Source: CAYOYK01 sp964408185 (GTDB lineage: Bacteria; Bacillota; Clostridia; Christensenellales; Aristaeellaceae). From it: DNA of 26,506 bases. The notes under the pieces are model-generated. The model was given only the letters and a program-made list of their open reading frames with translations, ran no database searches and was not told the origin of the DNA. Made by a program: the position numbers and the translations under genes. The DNA lies in contig CAYOYK010000034.1 in NCBI GenBank assembly GCA_964408185.1, positions 1-26,506 on the forward strand, given 5' to 3'. Numbering within the stretch: the first letter of the stretch is position 1; each line of letters starts with the position of its first letter. Of the stretch, positions 6,156 through 15,144 are shown piece after piece.

Positions 6156-6929
6156 ATGCACATTCTGTTGGTCAACGATGATGGCATCGGCAGCGAGGGC
6201 ATTATGGCGCTGGCGCGGGAGGCTCTCGCGCGCGGGCACCGGGTGAGCATGGTCGCGCCGCAAACGCAGCAGAGCGCGGCGGGACAGCACATCTCGCTGA
6301 CCGATCCGATCTTTGCCAAGGAATACGACGTGGGGCTGCCGCTTGCCGCTACGTGGGGCGTGGCGGGCACGCCGACCGATTGCGTCCGGCTTGCGCTGTT
6401 CTCGCTGATTCGGGAGCCTGTCGATCTGGTGATGAGCGGCATCAACGATGGCTACAACGCGGGCATGGCCGTGTATTACAGCGGCACCGTGGGCGCGGCC
6501 CGCGAGGCGGCGCTGAATCGGCTGCACAGCATGGCCGTCAGCCTGCACCATCGTGGCACGCAGACGATGCTGGAGCATCTGGCGCGCTACGCGGTGACGC
6601 TGAGCGAAAGCTACGCAAAGCTCGACGCTCCGGCGATTTCCGTGCTCAACGTCAACGCCCCGCTGTGCGAGCCGGACAGGCTCCTGCCGCCGATGTGCGT
6701 GCCGCTGTGCGCCAGCGCCTTTCAGGACCAGTACATCCGCCGGGAAAGCCCCCGCGCGGGCACGTACTTCTGGCTGGCCGACGGCGCGAAGCTGGAGCCC
6801 AGCACGCCCGATACCGACCTGTGGGCGCTTGAGCGCGGACACATCACCGTAACGCTGATGGGCAACCCGGCGGATTGCACCGCCGACGCGCCCGGCCTGA
6901 CAGAGCTTGTCACCGCCTGCGCCGATTGA
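6156..6929 (+). CDS. surE: 5'/3'-nucleotidase SurE
   Basis: A 257-residue SurE, a divalent-metal phosphatase acting on nucleoside monophosphates. The metal site is complete: NDDG (7-10), the Ser in TQQSAAG (Ser40) and SGIN (94-97, Asn97). The family motif YSGTVGAAREA is at 108-118. The length is normal. The AGAAGGGGGA site is 6 bases before the ATG. It sits 14 bases after the holin-like gene and 27 before the RpiR-type regulator, so cotranscription is likely. Confidence 0.95.
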   Translation: MHILLVNDDGIGSEGIMALAREALARGHRVSMVAPQTQQSAAGQHISLTDPIFAKEYDVGLPLAATWGVAGTPTDCVRLALFSLIREPVDLVMSGINDGYNAGMAVYYSGTVGAAREAALNRLHSMAVSLHHRGTQTMLEHLARYAVTLSESYAKLDAPAISVLNVNAPLCEPDRLLPPMCVPLCASAFQDQYIRRESPRAGTYFWLADGAKLEPSTPDTDLWALERGHITVTLMGNPADCTADAPGLTELVTACAD

Positions 6930-6956
6930 TCGGACAGGCCGAGGAGGGAGAACCCC

Positions 6957-7823
6957 TTGCAGGACTCGCCGTTGATACTGGAGCGCCTCAAGCTGAACGA
7001 TAAGCGCCTGAGCAAGAGCCACCGCGCCATTGCGGACTACATGGAGACGCACTACGAGCGCGCCGGGTCGCTGACTGCCGACGCGCTGGGCAAGCTGTGC
7101 GGCGTGAGCGAATCCACCGTGGTTCGCTTTGCCATGGCGCTGGGCTATACGGGCTACCCGGAGCTTCAGGCCGCCCTGCGGGAGCTCGCGCGCCAGCGCA
7201 TGACCGCCGAGCAGCGGTTCGATCTGGCCAGCGGTCTTACCGAGGACACCGTGCTGTCCACCGTGCTCAAGAACGACATGAGCAACATCCGCCGTACCGT
7301 GGAGGAGCTGAGTCAGGCCGACTTTGACGATGTGGTTCGCCGCCTGCTCGGCGCGCGCCACATCTACGTAATGGGCCTGCGCTCCGCCGCGCCGCTGGCG
7401 CAGTTTTTGGAGCATTACCTGCACCTGATCTTTGAGGAGGTCACGCTTGTCACCGCCGCCACGGGCGAGGTGTTTGAGGAGCTGGCGCGCGTCGGCCCGC
7501 AGGACGTGCTGGTGGGGGTCAGCTTTCCGCGCTACTCCACGCGTACGCTGGAGGCCATGCGCTTTGCCCGCGAGCAGGGCGCGCAGGTCGTCGGCATCAC
7601 GGACGGGGCCATGAGCCCGCTGTGCGAGGCCGCGCACGTATGCCTCCGCGCGCATACCGATATGGCCTCCTTTGTGGACTCGCTGGCGGCCCCGCTGTCC
7701 CTTATCAACGCGCTCATCGTGGCGCTGGGGATCCAGCGCCGCACGGAGCTGAGCGGCCATCTCAAACGGCTGGAGGGGATATGGAACGCCCAGCGCGTCT
7801 ATATCGATAAGAACCATGACTGA
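6957..7823 (+). CDS. MurR/RpiR-family transcriptional regulator (HTH plus SIS)
   Basis: A 288-residue regulator with an N-terminal RpiR-type helix-turn-helix (about 1-77; LGKLCGVSESTVVRFAMALG) and a C-terminal SIS sugar-phosphate-binding domain (about 125-255; HIYVMGLRSAAPLA, LVGVSFPRYS). Family members sense phosphosugars and control sugar or cell-wall amino-sugar catabolism. The start is TTG at 6957, with GAGGAGGG about 8 bases upstream; no ATG fits. Its end overlaps the next gene by 8 bases. No sugar operon is adjacent, so its target cannot be deduced here. Confidence 0.93.
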   Translation: MQDSPLILERLKLNDKRLSKSHRAIADYMETHYERAGSLTADALGKLCGVSESTVVRFAMALGYTGYPELQAALRELARQRMTAEQRFDLASGLTEDTVLSTVLKNDMSNIRRTVEELSQADFDDVVRRLLGARHIYVMGLRSAAPLAQFLEHYLHLIFEEVTLVTAATGEVFEELARVGPQDVLVGVSFPRYSTRTLEAMRFAREQGAQVVGITDGAMSPLCEAAHVCLRAHTDMASFVDSLAAPLSLINALIVALGIQRRTELSGHLKRLEGIWNAQRVYIDKNHD

Positions 7824-9054
7824 TCTGATCGTCGTCGGCGGAGGCGCTTCGGGCCTGATGTGCGCTTACGCGGCCGCGGACGCGGGCGCGAGCGTGCTGC
7901 TGCTGGAGCGCAACGAGAAGCTGGGCAAAAAGCTCTACATCACCGGCAAGGGCCGCTGCAACCTGACCAACGCCTGCGCGCCGGACGCGTTCCTCAAAAA
8001 CGTCGTGCGTTCGCCCCGTTTCCTGTATGCGGCGCTGAACGCGCTGCCGCCCGCGGAGCTGATCGCGCTGATGAACCGGCTGGGGCTGCCCACCGTGGTG
8101 GAGCGCGGCGACCGGGTCTTCCCGGAGAGCCAGCGCGCCAGCGATGTGACCCGCACGCTTGAGCGCGCCCTGAATCGCTTGGGCGTGCAAATCCGCCTGA
8201 ACGCGCGCGTAAAGAGCCTGCTGATCGAGGACGGCCGCGCGACGGGCGTGACGCTTGAGTCCGGCGAGGAGCTGCCCGCGCGCGCGGTGGCCGTGTGCAC
8301 GGGCGGGTGCAGCTATCCGTCCACGGGCTCCACGGGCGACGGCTATCGCCTGCTGGCGCAGGCCGGGCATCAGATTGTCCCGGCGAGGCCCTCGCTGGCG
8401 CCGCTTGTCAGCGACGCGGCGTGGGTGAGGGAGCTGCAGGGGCTGTCGCTCAAGAACGTCCGCCTTACGCTTACGCGCGGGAAAAAGACGCTGTTTTCCG
8501 ATCTGGGGGAGCTGCTCTTTACGCACTTTGGCGTCAGCGGCCCGCTGGCGCTCTCCGCCAGCGCCTACATGGCCGATCAGCCCGCCGCCGAGTGCGCCCT
8601 GACGCTTGATCTCAAGCCGGGCTTGACGGAGCAGCAGCTGGAGGCCCGCATCCTGCGCGATATCGGCGAGGCGGGCAAAAAGCAGCTATCCACGGTGCTC
8701 TGCGGGCTGTACCCGGCCCGGCTGGCGCAGACCATGGCCGCGCTCTGCGGCCTCAGCCCGGCCAAGCCCGCCTGCGAGCTGCGCCGCGAGGAGCGCGCGG
8801 CCCTTGTGCAAAGGACGAAGGCGCTGCCCCTCCCCGTTTCCGGCCCGCGCGGCATGGACGAGGCGGTGGTCACCTGCGGCGGCGCGAGCGTAAAGGGCTT
8901 CTCGTCCTCCACCATGGAGAGCCGCCTCGTGCCCGGCCTGTACGCGGCGGGCGAGACCCTCGATATCGACGCGCTGACCGGCGGCTTTAACCTGCACGTC
9001 GCCTTTTCCACCGGCTGGCTGGCCGGACGCGCCGCCGCGCAACAAAATACTTGA
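7816..9054 (+). CDS. HI0933/YhiN-family NAD(P)/FAD-dependent oxidoreductase
   Basis: A 412-residue flavoprotein of the HI0933 (BaiN/YhiN) family. The FAD-binding Rossmann motif VVGGGASGLMCAYAAADAG is at residues 6-24, followed by the family-specific LGKKLYITGKGRCNLTN. CTGGCSYPSTGSTGDGY lies in the middle, and the second dinucleotide segment near the C-terminus is GLYAAGETLDIDALTGGFNL. Enzymes of this family reduce a range of substrates, and the physiological substrate is generally unknown. Translation is coupled to the regulator (8-base overlap). Confidence 0.93.
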   Translation: MTDLIVVGGGASGLMCAYAAADAGASVLLLERNEKLGKKLYITGKGRCNLTNACAPDAFLKNVVRSPRFLYAALNALPPAELIALMNRLGLPTVVERGDRVFPESQRASDVTRTLERALNRLGVQIRLNARVKSLLIEDGRATGVTLESGEELPARAVAVCTGGCSYPSTGSTGDGYRLLAQAGHQIVPARPSLAPLVSDAAWVRELQGLSLKNVRLTLTRGKKTLFSDLGELLFTHFGVSGPLALSASAYMADQPAAECALTLDLKPGLTEQQLEARILRDIGEAGKKQLSTVLCGLYPARLAQTMAALCGLSPAKPACELRREERAALVQRTKALPLPVSGPRGMDEAVVTCGGASVKGFSSSTMESRLVPGLYAAGETLDIDALTGGFNLHVAFSTGWLAGRAAAQQNT

Positions 9055-9072
9055 TTTTTGGAGTCTTGCCGT

Positions 9073-10065
9073 ATGCAGTATATCGTCTTGGATCTGGAAT
9101 GGAACCAGCCCGTCAGCTACAACACCGCCGTCTATCGCCGCGTGGGCGATAAGCTCATGTTTGAGGTCATCCAAATCGGCGCGGTCAAGCTGAACGAGGA
9201 CTTTTCGGTCGCGGACAGCCTGTCCATCCCCGTGCGGCCGACGCACTACGTCACCATCCACCCGCGCGTGCGCCGTATGACCGGGCTGGACGCGGAGACG
9301 CTCAGCGCCGCGCCCGCGTTTTTGGAGGCGATGGAGCAGTTTATGGCGTGGTGCGGCGAGGACTGCGCGTGGCTGACATGGGGCTGCGACGATATCTCGG
9401 TGCTCCAGCAGAACATCGATTTTTTCGGCTACGATAAGACCGTGCCCGGCATGTACGATATCCAGCGCTTCTACGCCAAGCGGATGGAGTTGGGGGCCAG
9501 CCAGAAGGCCCTCAAGAGCGCCATGGAGCAGCTGGAGATCGAGCCGGACGAGAGCAAGGCCTTTCACAACGCCGTGTACGACGCATACTATACCGCGCTG
9601 GTGCTGGCCAAGCTCGACCAGCCGGAGGGCGTGCTGGAATATCAGGAGACCCCGCGCAAGATCGGGCTGGGCCGCCGCCGCACGCGCATGCGCGTGACGC
9701 ACATGGTCAAGTCCGTGCAGGAGGCGCTGGCGAGCGCGACGGTGATCACCCCGGCCTGCCCCGGCTGCGAGAAGCCCTGCAAGCTGACCAGCGAGCTGGT
9801 GTATCAGGCGCCGGGCAAATTTGTGGCGTTGGCCAAGTGCGCCCAGCACGGCGCGATGTTCGTGCGCGTGCGCTTTGCCAAGATGCCGGACGGACAGGTC
9901 GGCATGGCGCTCAGCGTCTCCTCGGCCGACCGGCAGACCAAGGCCTACGTGCATACCAAGGAGCTGCAATTCCAGCTCAAGCGCAAGCGCGGCGATTACG
10001 ACGGGGTCGATCTGACGGCCCTGCCCGCCGACGGCGGCAGCAACATGCCGTTTGAAGAGTATTAG
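9073..10065 (+). CDS. DEDDh 3'-5' exonuclease with a C-terminal zinc-binding extension
   Basis: A 330-residue protein. Residues 1-185 form an RNase T/DnaQ-like exonuclease domain (KapD/ERI-type) with the acidic set D7 and E9 (DLEWN), D106 or D107 (WGCDDISVL), and H165 with D170 (HNAVYDAYY). The remaining 145 residues are not a standard exonuclease part. They hold C229, C232, C236, C256 and H259, arranged like a zinc knuckle, and a basic KRKRGDY stretch that may touch nucleic acid. The ATG at 9073 is chosen because GGAG lies 9 bases upstream; an in-frame TTG at 9058 has no site. It is tightly linked to the kinase gene that follows (10 bases). Confidence 0.85.
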   Translation: MQYIVLDLEWNQPVSYNTAVYRRVGDKLMFEVIQIGAVKLNEDFSVADSLSIPVRPTHYVTIHPRVRRMTGLDAETLSAAPAFLEAMEQFMAWCGEDCAWLTWGCDDISVLQQNIDFFGYDKTVPGMYDIQRFYAKRMELGASQKALKSAMEQLEIEPDESKAFHNAVYDAYYTALVLAKLDQPEGVLEYQETPRKIGLGRRRTRMRVTHMVKSVQEALASATVITPACPGCEKPCKLTSELVYQAPGKFVALAKCAQHGAMFVRVRFAKMPDGQVGMALSVSSADRQTKAYVHTKELQFQLKRKRGDYDGVDLTALPADGGSNMPFEEY

Positions 10066-10075
10066 GAGGTGCCCC

Positions 10076-11743
10076 ATGGCGCAACGGACGCTGCATCTCA
10101 CGCTGGATGGAATCGCGGGCGAGCTGCCCGTCGGCGCGACCGTGCTGGACGCGGGCCGCGCCCTGCGCGCGCCGGACGCGCCGCGCATGCTGGCCGCCCT
10201 GCGCGGCGGCGACTGCATGGAGCTCAACATGCCCGTGCGGGAAGGCGACGCGCTGACCGCGCTGACCTATCGGCACGACGAGGGCCGCGCCGTCTATCGG
10301 CGCACGCTGCACATGACGCTGCTGCTGGCGGCCGCGCGTCTGCTGCTCGGCAAGCGGCTGCGGCTGCTCAACTCCGTGGGCTACGGCGAGTTCTTCCGCG
10401 TGCTGGACGGCGAGCTGACGCACGCGCAGGTGCGCGCGCTGGAGGCCGAGATGCGCGCCATCGTGGCGGCCGATCTGCCGCTGGTGCGCGAGGAATGGCC
10501 GCTTGCCGAGGCCAAGGCGTTTTTTGAGCGGCACGATCGGCCCGATGCGGCCGCGCTGCTGCAATACCGCACCAAGCCAACCATCGCCATGTATCGCTTG
10601 GATACGATCAGCGATTATTTTTACGGCGCGATGCTCCCTTCCACGGGCTGGGTGAGCGCGTTTTCGCTGCACGCGCATTTTCCCGGACTGATGCTCATGG
10701 CGCCCGAACCAAGCGACGAGACCGTTCCGCAGGTCTATCAGCCGTACCCCAAGCACCTGCGCGTGTTTACGGAATCGCAGCGCTGGTGCGGCATTCTGGG
10801 CGCGCGCAACATTGCCGATGTAAACCGCATGATCGAGAGCGGCAACCTGCGCGAGTTCATCCGCGTCAACGAGGCCCTGCACGATAAGAACCTCGCCGCC
10901 ATCGCCGAGGACATCGAGCGCCGCGCCGCGCGCGTGGTGCTGATCTTCGGGCCGTCGAGCAGCGGCAAAACGACCTTCGCGCACAGGCTGTCGGTGCATC
11001 TGCGCGCCGTGGGCCTCACGCCCCGGCTCATCAGCTTGGACGATTTTTACCGCGACCGCAGCGAGCTTCCCCTCGAAGCCGACGGCAAGCCGGACTTGGA
11101 GACCATCGACGCGCTGGACACGGAGCTGCTCAGCGAGTGCGTGGAATCCCTGCTCTGCGGGCAGGAGACCCTGATGCCTCGGTTTGATTTCTCCGTCTCG
11201 CGCCGCTCGGACGTGCGCGTGCCGCTTACGCTGGGCGCCCGCGACGTGCTGGTGGTCGAGGGCATCCACGCCCTCAACGACCGCATCACCCGCGAGATCC
11301 CGGAGGAGACCACCTACGGCGTGTACGTCAGCGCCCTGCACTGCCTTAATTTGGACGATCATAACCGCATCCGCACCACGGATGTGCGCCTGCTGCGCCG
11401 CATCGTGCGGGATGTGCGCTCGCGCAACACCAGACCGGAGCGCACCATCGACATGTGGCCCAAGGTGCGCGCGGGCGAGGAGCGGTGGATATTTCCGTAT
11501 CAGGAGAAGGCGGACGTGGTGTTTAACACATCGCTCCACTACGAGCTGCCGTTCCTCAAAACCTACGCGTACGACTATCTCAAGGCCATCCCGGCGGAGC
11601 GCCCCGAATCCCTGATCGCTCACCGCCTGATGAAATTTCTCAACTATGTGCTCCCGGCGGACGAGGCCGTGCTCGACGAAGTGCCGCCGCTGAGCATCCT
11701 GCGCGAGTTCATCGGGGACTGCACCTTTTACGACAGACATTGA
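10076..11743 (+). CDS. Nucleoside kinase with ThrRS-like N-terminus and uridine kinase/PRK-type P-loop domain
   Basis: A 555-residue fusion. Residues 1-65 look like a TGS/ubiquitin-like fold, and about 70-250 resemble the second additional domain of threonyl-tRNA synthetase. The C-terminal half is a phosphoribulokinase/uridine kinase domain with P-loop GPSSSGKTT (292-300), SLDDFYRDR and VVEGIHALND. Clostridial and Thermotoga proteins with this layout are nucleoside kinases. The exact substrate cannot be read from sequence. The ATG has a perfect AGGAGG that overlaps the previous stop codon. The stop of this gene lies inside the -35 box of the next promoter. Confidence 0.9.
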   Translation: MAQRTLHLTLDGIAGELPVGATVLDAGRALRAPDAPRMLAALRGGDCMELNMPVREGDALTALTYRHDEGRAVYRRTLHMTLLLAAARLLLGKRLRLLNSVGYGEFFRVLDGELTHAQVRALEAEMRAIVAADLPLVREEWPLAEAKAFFERHDRPDAAALLQYRTKPTIAMYRLDTISDYFYGAMLPSTGWVSAFSLHAHFPGLMLMAPEPSDETVPQVYQPYPKHLRVFTESQRWCGILGARNIADVNRMIESGNLREFIRVNEALHDKNLAAIAEDIERRAARVVLIFGPSSSGKTTFAHRLSVHLRAVGLTPRLISLDDFYRDRSELPLEADGKPDLETIDALDTELLSECVESLLCGQETLMPRFDFSVSRRSDVRVPLTLGARDVLVVEGIHALNDRITREIPEETTYGVYVSALHCLNLDDHNRIRTTDVRLLRRIVRDVRSRNTRPERTIDMWPKVRAGEERWIFPYQEKADVVFNTSLHYELPFLKTYAYDYLKAIPAERPESLIAHRLMKFLNYVLPADEAVLDEVPPLSILREFIGDCTFYDRH

Positions 11744-11768
11744 CAAAACCGTGCCGATAGTGTATAAA
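11740..11768 (+). promoter_or_regulatory. Promoter (-35 TTGACA, 17 bases, -10 TATAAA) for the glycan cluster
   Basis: TTGACA at 11740-11745 and TATAAA at 11763-11768 have ideal spacing. The TGA stop of the kinase gene (11741-11743) is part of the -35 box. The leader before the GT2 start would be about 35-40 bases. Confidence 0.8.
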
Positions 11769-11811
11769 TAGCTGTTTACTTACTGGGACTTTGGTAAGGG
11801 GATGTCAGGGC

Positions 11812-13245
11812 TTGGAAACTCTCGCTTCGGTCATTCGGATTCTGGTTGCGGTTATGAGCGCGTGGCTGTTCTTTATTTTGGGCTATCAGCTGTTCATCTC
11901 GTTCTTTGCCTATGGCAGAAAAACAAAACGCTATCAGGATCATCCGCCGGAAAAGCGCTTTTTGGTGCTGGTTCCCGCGCATAATGAGGAGGCCGTCATC
12001 TCCGGCATCATCGACAACCTGCAGCACATGGAGTATCCCAAGGAGCTGTACGATTTTTATATCCTTGCCGATAACTGCGATGACCGCACCGTGGAGGTTG
12101 CCCGCTCCATGGGCGCCAACGTGCTGGAAAGCCGCAAGGAGAGCCCGGACGCGCCCACCGGCAAGCCCATTGTGCTGCAAAAGGCGCTGGAGACGCTGGA
12201 CGGCTACCAGAACAAGTACGATTTGGTGATGTTCTTCGACGCGGACAACCTGATGGACCGCAACATGTTTGCCGAGGTAAACAGCCAGTTCTTGGACAAT
12301 CCGGACGCGGACGTGGTGCAGTGCTACCTCGGCTGCAAGAACGGCAAGGGGCTGGTGGCGCGCTTCTACTACATGAGCTACACCATCACCAACCGCTTCT
12401 TCGATTATGGCAAGAACCGCCTGCACCTGAACAACGTGATCGGCGGCACGGGCTTTGCCGTGCGCGCGGACTACCTGCACCAGCGCGGCGGCTGGACGGC
12501 CATGAGCCTTACCGAGGACTTTGAGCTTCAGGTGGAGGCCACCACCGAGGGACGGCACATCCTGTGGAACCAGAACACCCGCATCTACGACGAAAAGCCC
12601 ACCAAGCTGCGCGCCAGCTATCGCCAGCGCGTGCGCTGGGCGCAGGGGCACTGGTATGTCGCGTTTAAGAACACGGGACGCCTGTTTCAGGCCCTGTTTT
12701 CCAAAAAAATCACATTTGGCGAGTTTTTGTCCACGTTCGTGTACATGTACAGCCTTACGCCGTTCGTGATTTTGGTGCTGCAAATCGCGCTCAACCTGCT
12801 GCTTCAGATATTTACATGGACGGGGCTGATCCCGCCGGAGGCCTCGGTCACGCAGTCTGTGGCAAGCTGGTGGCTGTTTAATATGCCCAGCATTCTGGTG
12901 TTCGTATACTCCTTCTTCTTCCTGTTTTATTACGCCGACTGGATCGATAACGGCAAGCGCTTTGATATCCGCACGCTCCCGCCGCTGTTTGTCAGCCTGA
13001 CGGTCAACACGGTGCTGGTGGCCATTGCGCAGATTGCGGGGCTGCTGAAGCACAAGCAGCAAAACGTGTGGGTCAAAACGACGCATGAGATCAACGCCGT
13101 GCCCGTTGGCGGCGCGCAGGATTTTATGCCCAGCCTGCAGGCCAGTATCGATCAGGCCAAGGCCGCGCCGGACGCGTCCGGGCTGCTGGGCGCGCAGCGC
13201 AGCGCCGCCGAGGACAGCGCCAAGCCTGCCGAGACGACCACCTGA
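11812..13245 (+). CDS. Membrane-bound family 2 glycosyltransferase
   Basis: A 477-residue GT2 of the processive-synthase type. A membrane helix (about 8-28) precedes the GT-A domain with PAHNEE (55-60), the DxD motif FDADN (142-146), the acceptor TED (234-236) and QRVRW (272-276). At least three C-terminal membrane helices follow (about 310-340, 360-385 and 395-420). The Q-x-x-RW signature is typical of enzymes that make beta-linked polysaccharides or glycolipids, but the sugar is unknown. The start is taken as TTG 11812, 10 bases after AAGGGG; TTG 11791 and ATG 11854 are alternatives. It is first in the envelope-glycan block. Confidence 0.88.
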   Translation: METLASVIRILVAVMSAWLFFILGYQLFISFFAYGRKTKRYQDHPPEKRFLVLVPAHNEEAVISGIIDNLQHMEYPKELYDFYILADNCDDRTVEVARSMGANVLESRKESPDAPTGKPIVLQKALETLDGYQNKYDLVMFFDADNLMDRNMFAEVNSQFLDNPDADVVQCYLGCKNGKGLVARFYYMSYTITNRFFDYGKNRLHLNNVIGGTGFAVRADYLHQRGGWTAMSLTEDFELQVEATTEGRHILWNQNTRIYDEKPTKLRASYRQRVRWAQGHWYVAFKNTGRLFQALFSKKITFGEFLSTFVYMYSLTPFVILVLQIALNLLLQIFTWTGLIPPEASVTQSVASWWLFNMPSILVFVYSFFFLFYYADWIDNGKRFDIRTLPPLFVSLTVNTVLVAIAQIAGLLKHKQQNVWVKTTHEINAVPVGGAQDFMPSLQASIDQAKAAPDASGLLGAQRSAAEDSAKPAETTT

Positions 13246-13266
13246 CGCCAAGGAGGAAAGCTTCTC

Positions 13267-15063
13267 GTGAACGTTCTCATCAAAAAGCACCGCAAGCAGT
13301 GGGAGATGCTCCTGCTGCTTGCGCTCTCTTTTTTTCTGACCGCGCTGACGCTGTGGTACGGCGCGGCGGGTGTAAACGCCGGGCTGTACAACGTGTATTT
13401 TAACAGCCCGCTGCTTGTGCTGCTCAATTTCCTGCCCGTGGCGCTGCTGCTCTTTTTTGCGTACTTTGCCACCGGCCGGCCGTGGATCGCCTTTCTGTGC
13501 ACGGCGCTGCTATCGATGGGGCTGGCGCTGACGGATTACTACAAGCTGCTTTTGCGCAACGACCCGCTGCTGTTCAGCGACCTGCTGCTCATCGGCGAGG
13601 CAACCAACATCACGCAGCGCTACACCCTCACGGTGGACGCGCGGCTGATCCTGTGGCTCGTGGTGTTGGCGGCGGTTGTCGTGGGGCTGGCGCGGCTGTT
13701 CCGGGGACGCACGCCGCTGGGCGGAGGGATTCGCGCGGGGGGCGCGGCGGCCTGCGCGCTGGCGATGGCGGGCCTGATGGCGTTTGCGTACCCCAGCGCG
13801 CAGCTGTACGCCCAAACCGGCAACTCCGCCAAGTGGACGCCCACCAGCGCCTATGTATCGCACGGCATGATGTATCCGTTCCTGCACAGCGAAAGCGACG
13901 CGTTCGACACGCCGCCAGCGGGCTACTCCGCGGACGCGTCGCGTGCGCTGCTGGCCCAAACCCCGGACGAGGATATGCCGCAGAGCAAAAAGGTGAACGT
14001 CGTGTGCGTGATGCTGGAGGCCTTTAACGACCTGAGCAAGTTTGAGCAGATTGGCATTGATCCGTCCGTGTACGCGGCCCTGCACGAGTTGGAGGCCGAG
14101 AGCTGGCACGGCGAGCTGGTAAGCAATATCTTTGCCGGCGGCACGGTGGATACGGAGCGCTGCTTTTTGACGGGCTGCTTTTCCGTGCCCTCGCTGCGTC
14201 GGGATACCGAGAGCTACGTGTGGTATGTGCGGCGGCAGGGCTACCGCGCCTGCGGGGTGCATCCGTGGCACAGCTGGTTTTACAACCGCTCGAACGTAAA
14301 CGCCTATATGGGCCTGCAAAGCTATGCCTTTTTGGAGGATCGCTTTACCGGGCCTACGGAGGAAACGCCCCGCACCGACGACGCCACCTTCTTTGCCGAG
14401 GTGTACAGCGATCTTGCGCAGGCCGAGGCCGACGGCGTGCCGCTGTTCAGCTACAACCTTACCTACCAGAATCACGGGCCGTATTCCGATCAGCCGCTGT
14501 ATCAAACCGCGCTCGCTCCTTGGCGGGAGGGCTACAACGAGGCGGACTACAACATCCTCAACAACTACCTTTCCGGCGTGAAGGATACCGGCTTGCAGCT
14601 TGCCGCCTTTGCGCAGCGCCTGCGCGCCGACGACGCGCCGGTGGTGCTCATCGTGTTTGGGGATCACAACCCATGGCTGGGCAACGGCAACAGCGTGTAC
14701 GACATGCTGGGCATCAATTTGGATCAGGCCGACCCGGAGGGCTTTTACAACTACTATTGCACGCCCTACCTCATTTGGGCGAACGACGCGGCCAAGGAGG
14801 CGCTCGGCTTCGATTTTGTGGGCGAGGGCGGTCGTCGGGGCGCGTGCTTTCTGCTGCCGGAGCTCTTCCGCCTCAGCGGCATGAAGGGCAGCGCGGCCAT
14901 GCAGTACATGACCACCGTGCTGGAGCGCACGGACTACGTGAACTGTATCGCCTACGGGCAGGACGGCCAGCCTGTGCGCCGCGAGTCCGAGCCGGAATGG
15001 CTGGCCGAGGCGGAGCGCGTGCAGTACTACCTGCTGCATACCCCGTATGTCCCGGCGGAGTGA
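13267..15063 (+). CDS. LTA synthase-family sulfatase/phosphoglycerol transferase
   Basis: A 598-residue LtaS-type enzyme. About five N-terminal membrane helices (roughly residues 12-175) anchor an extracellular sulfatase-fold domain. The LtaS active-site residues have counterparts: E251 (MLEAF), nucleophile T293 (GGTVDTE), the W/R region HSWFYNRSNV, H403 (QNHGPY) and D466-H467 (FGDHNPW). It should transfer phosphoglycerol or a related group to a glycolipid or polymer outside the membrane. The start is GTG 13267, with AAGGAGG about 10 bases upstream. It follows the GT2 gene by 21 bases, so both likely act in one envelope polymer pathway. Whether it makes true lipoteichoic acid is unknown. Confidence 0.9.
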   Translation: MNVLIKKHRKQWEMLLLLALSFFLTALTLWYGAAGVNAGLYNVYFNSPLLVLLNFLPVALLLFFAYFATGRPWIAFLCTALLSMGLALTDYYKLLLRNDPLLFSDLLLIGEATNITQRYTLTVDARLILWLVVLAAVVVGLARLFRGRTPLGGGIRAGGAAACALAMAGLMAFAYPSAQLYAQTGNSAKWTPTSAYVSHGMMYPFLHSESDAFDTPPAGYSADASRALLAQTPDEDMPQSKKVNVVCVMLEAFNDLSKFEQIGIDPSVYAALHELEAESWHGELVSNIFAGGTVDTERCFLTGCFSVPSLRRDTESYVWYVRRQGYRACGVHPWHSWFYNRSNVNAYMGLQSYAFLEDRFTGPTEETPRTDDATFFAEVYSDLAQAEADGVPLFSYNLTYQNHGPYSDQPLYQTALAPWREGYNEADYNILNNYLSGVKDTGLQLAAFAQRLRADDAPVVLIVFGDHNPWLGNGNSVYDMLGINLDQADPEGFYNYYCTPYLIWANDAAKEALGFDFVGEGGRRGACFLLPELFRLSGMKGSAAMQYMTTVLERTDYVNCIAYGQDGQPVRRESEPEWLAEAERVQYYLLHTPYVPAE

Positions 15064-15144
15064 TCGCGCGAGGCATAGGTCGCAGTCGCTCGGCATATAT
15101 CATTACGATGGGCCGCAATGACCAAGGCGCGAGGGGGTTGAGCA

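Noticed and set aside
13510..15096. Minus-strand open frame (528 codons) opposite the LtaS-like gene
   Set aside because: Composition is typical of shadow frames (His, Arg and Gln rich), and the plus strand has a fully supported gene with all catalytic residues.
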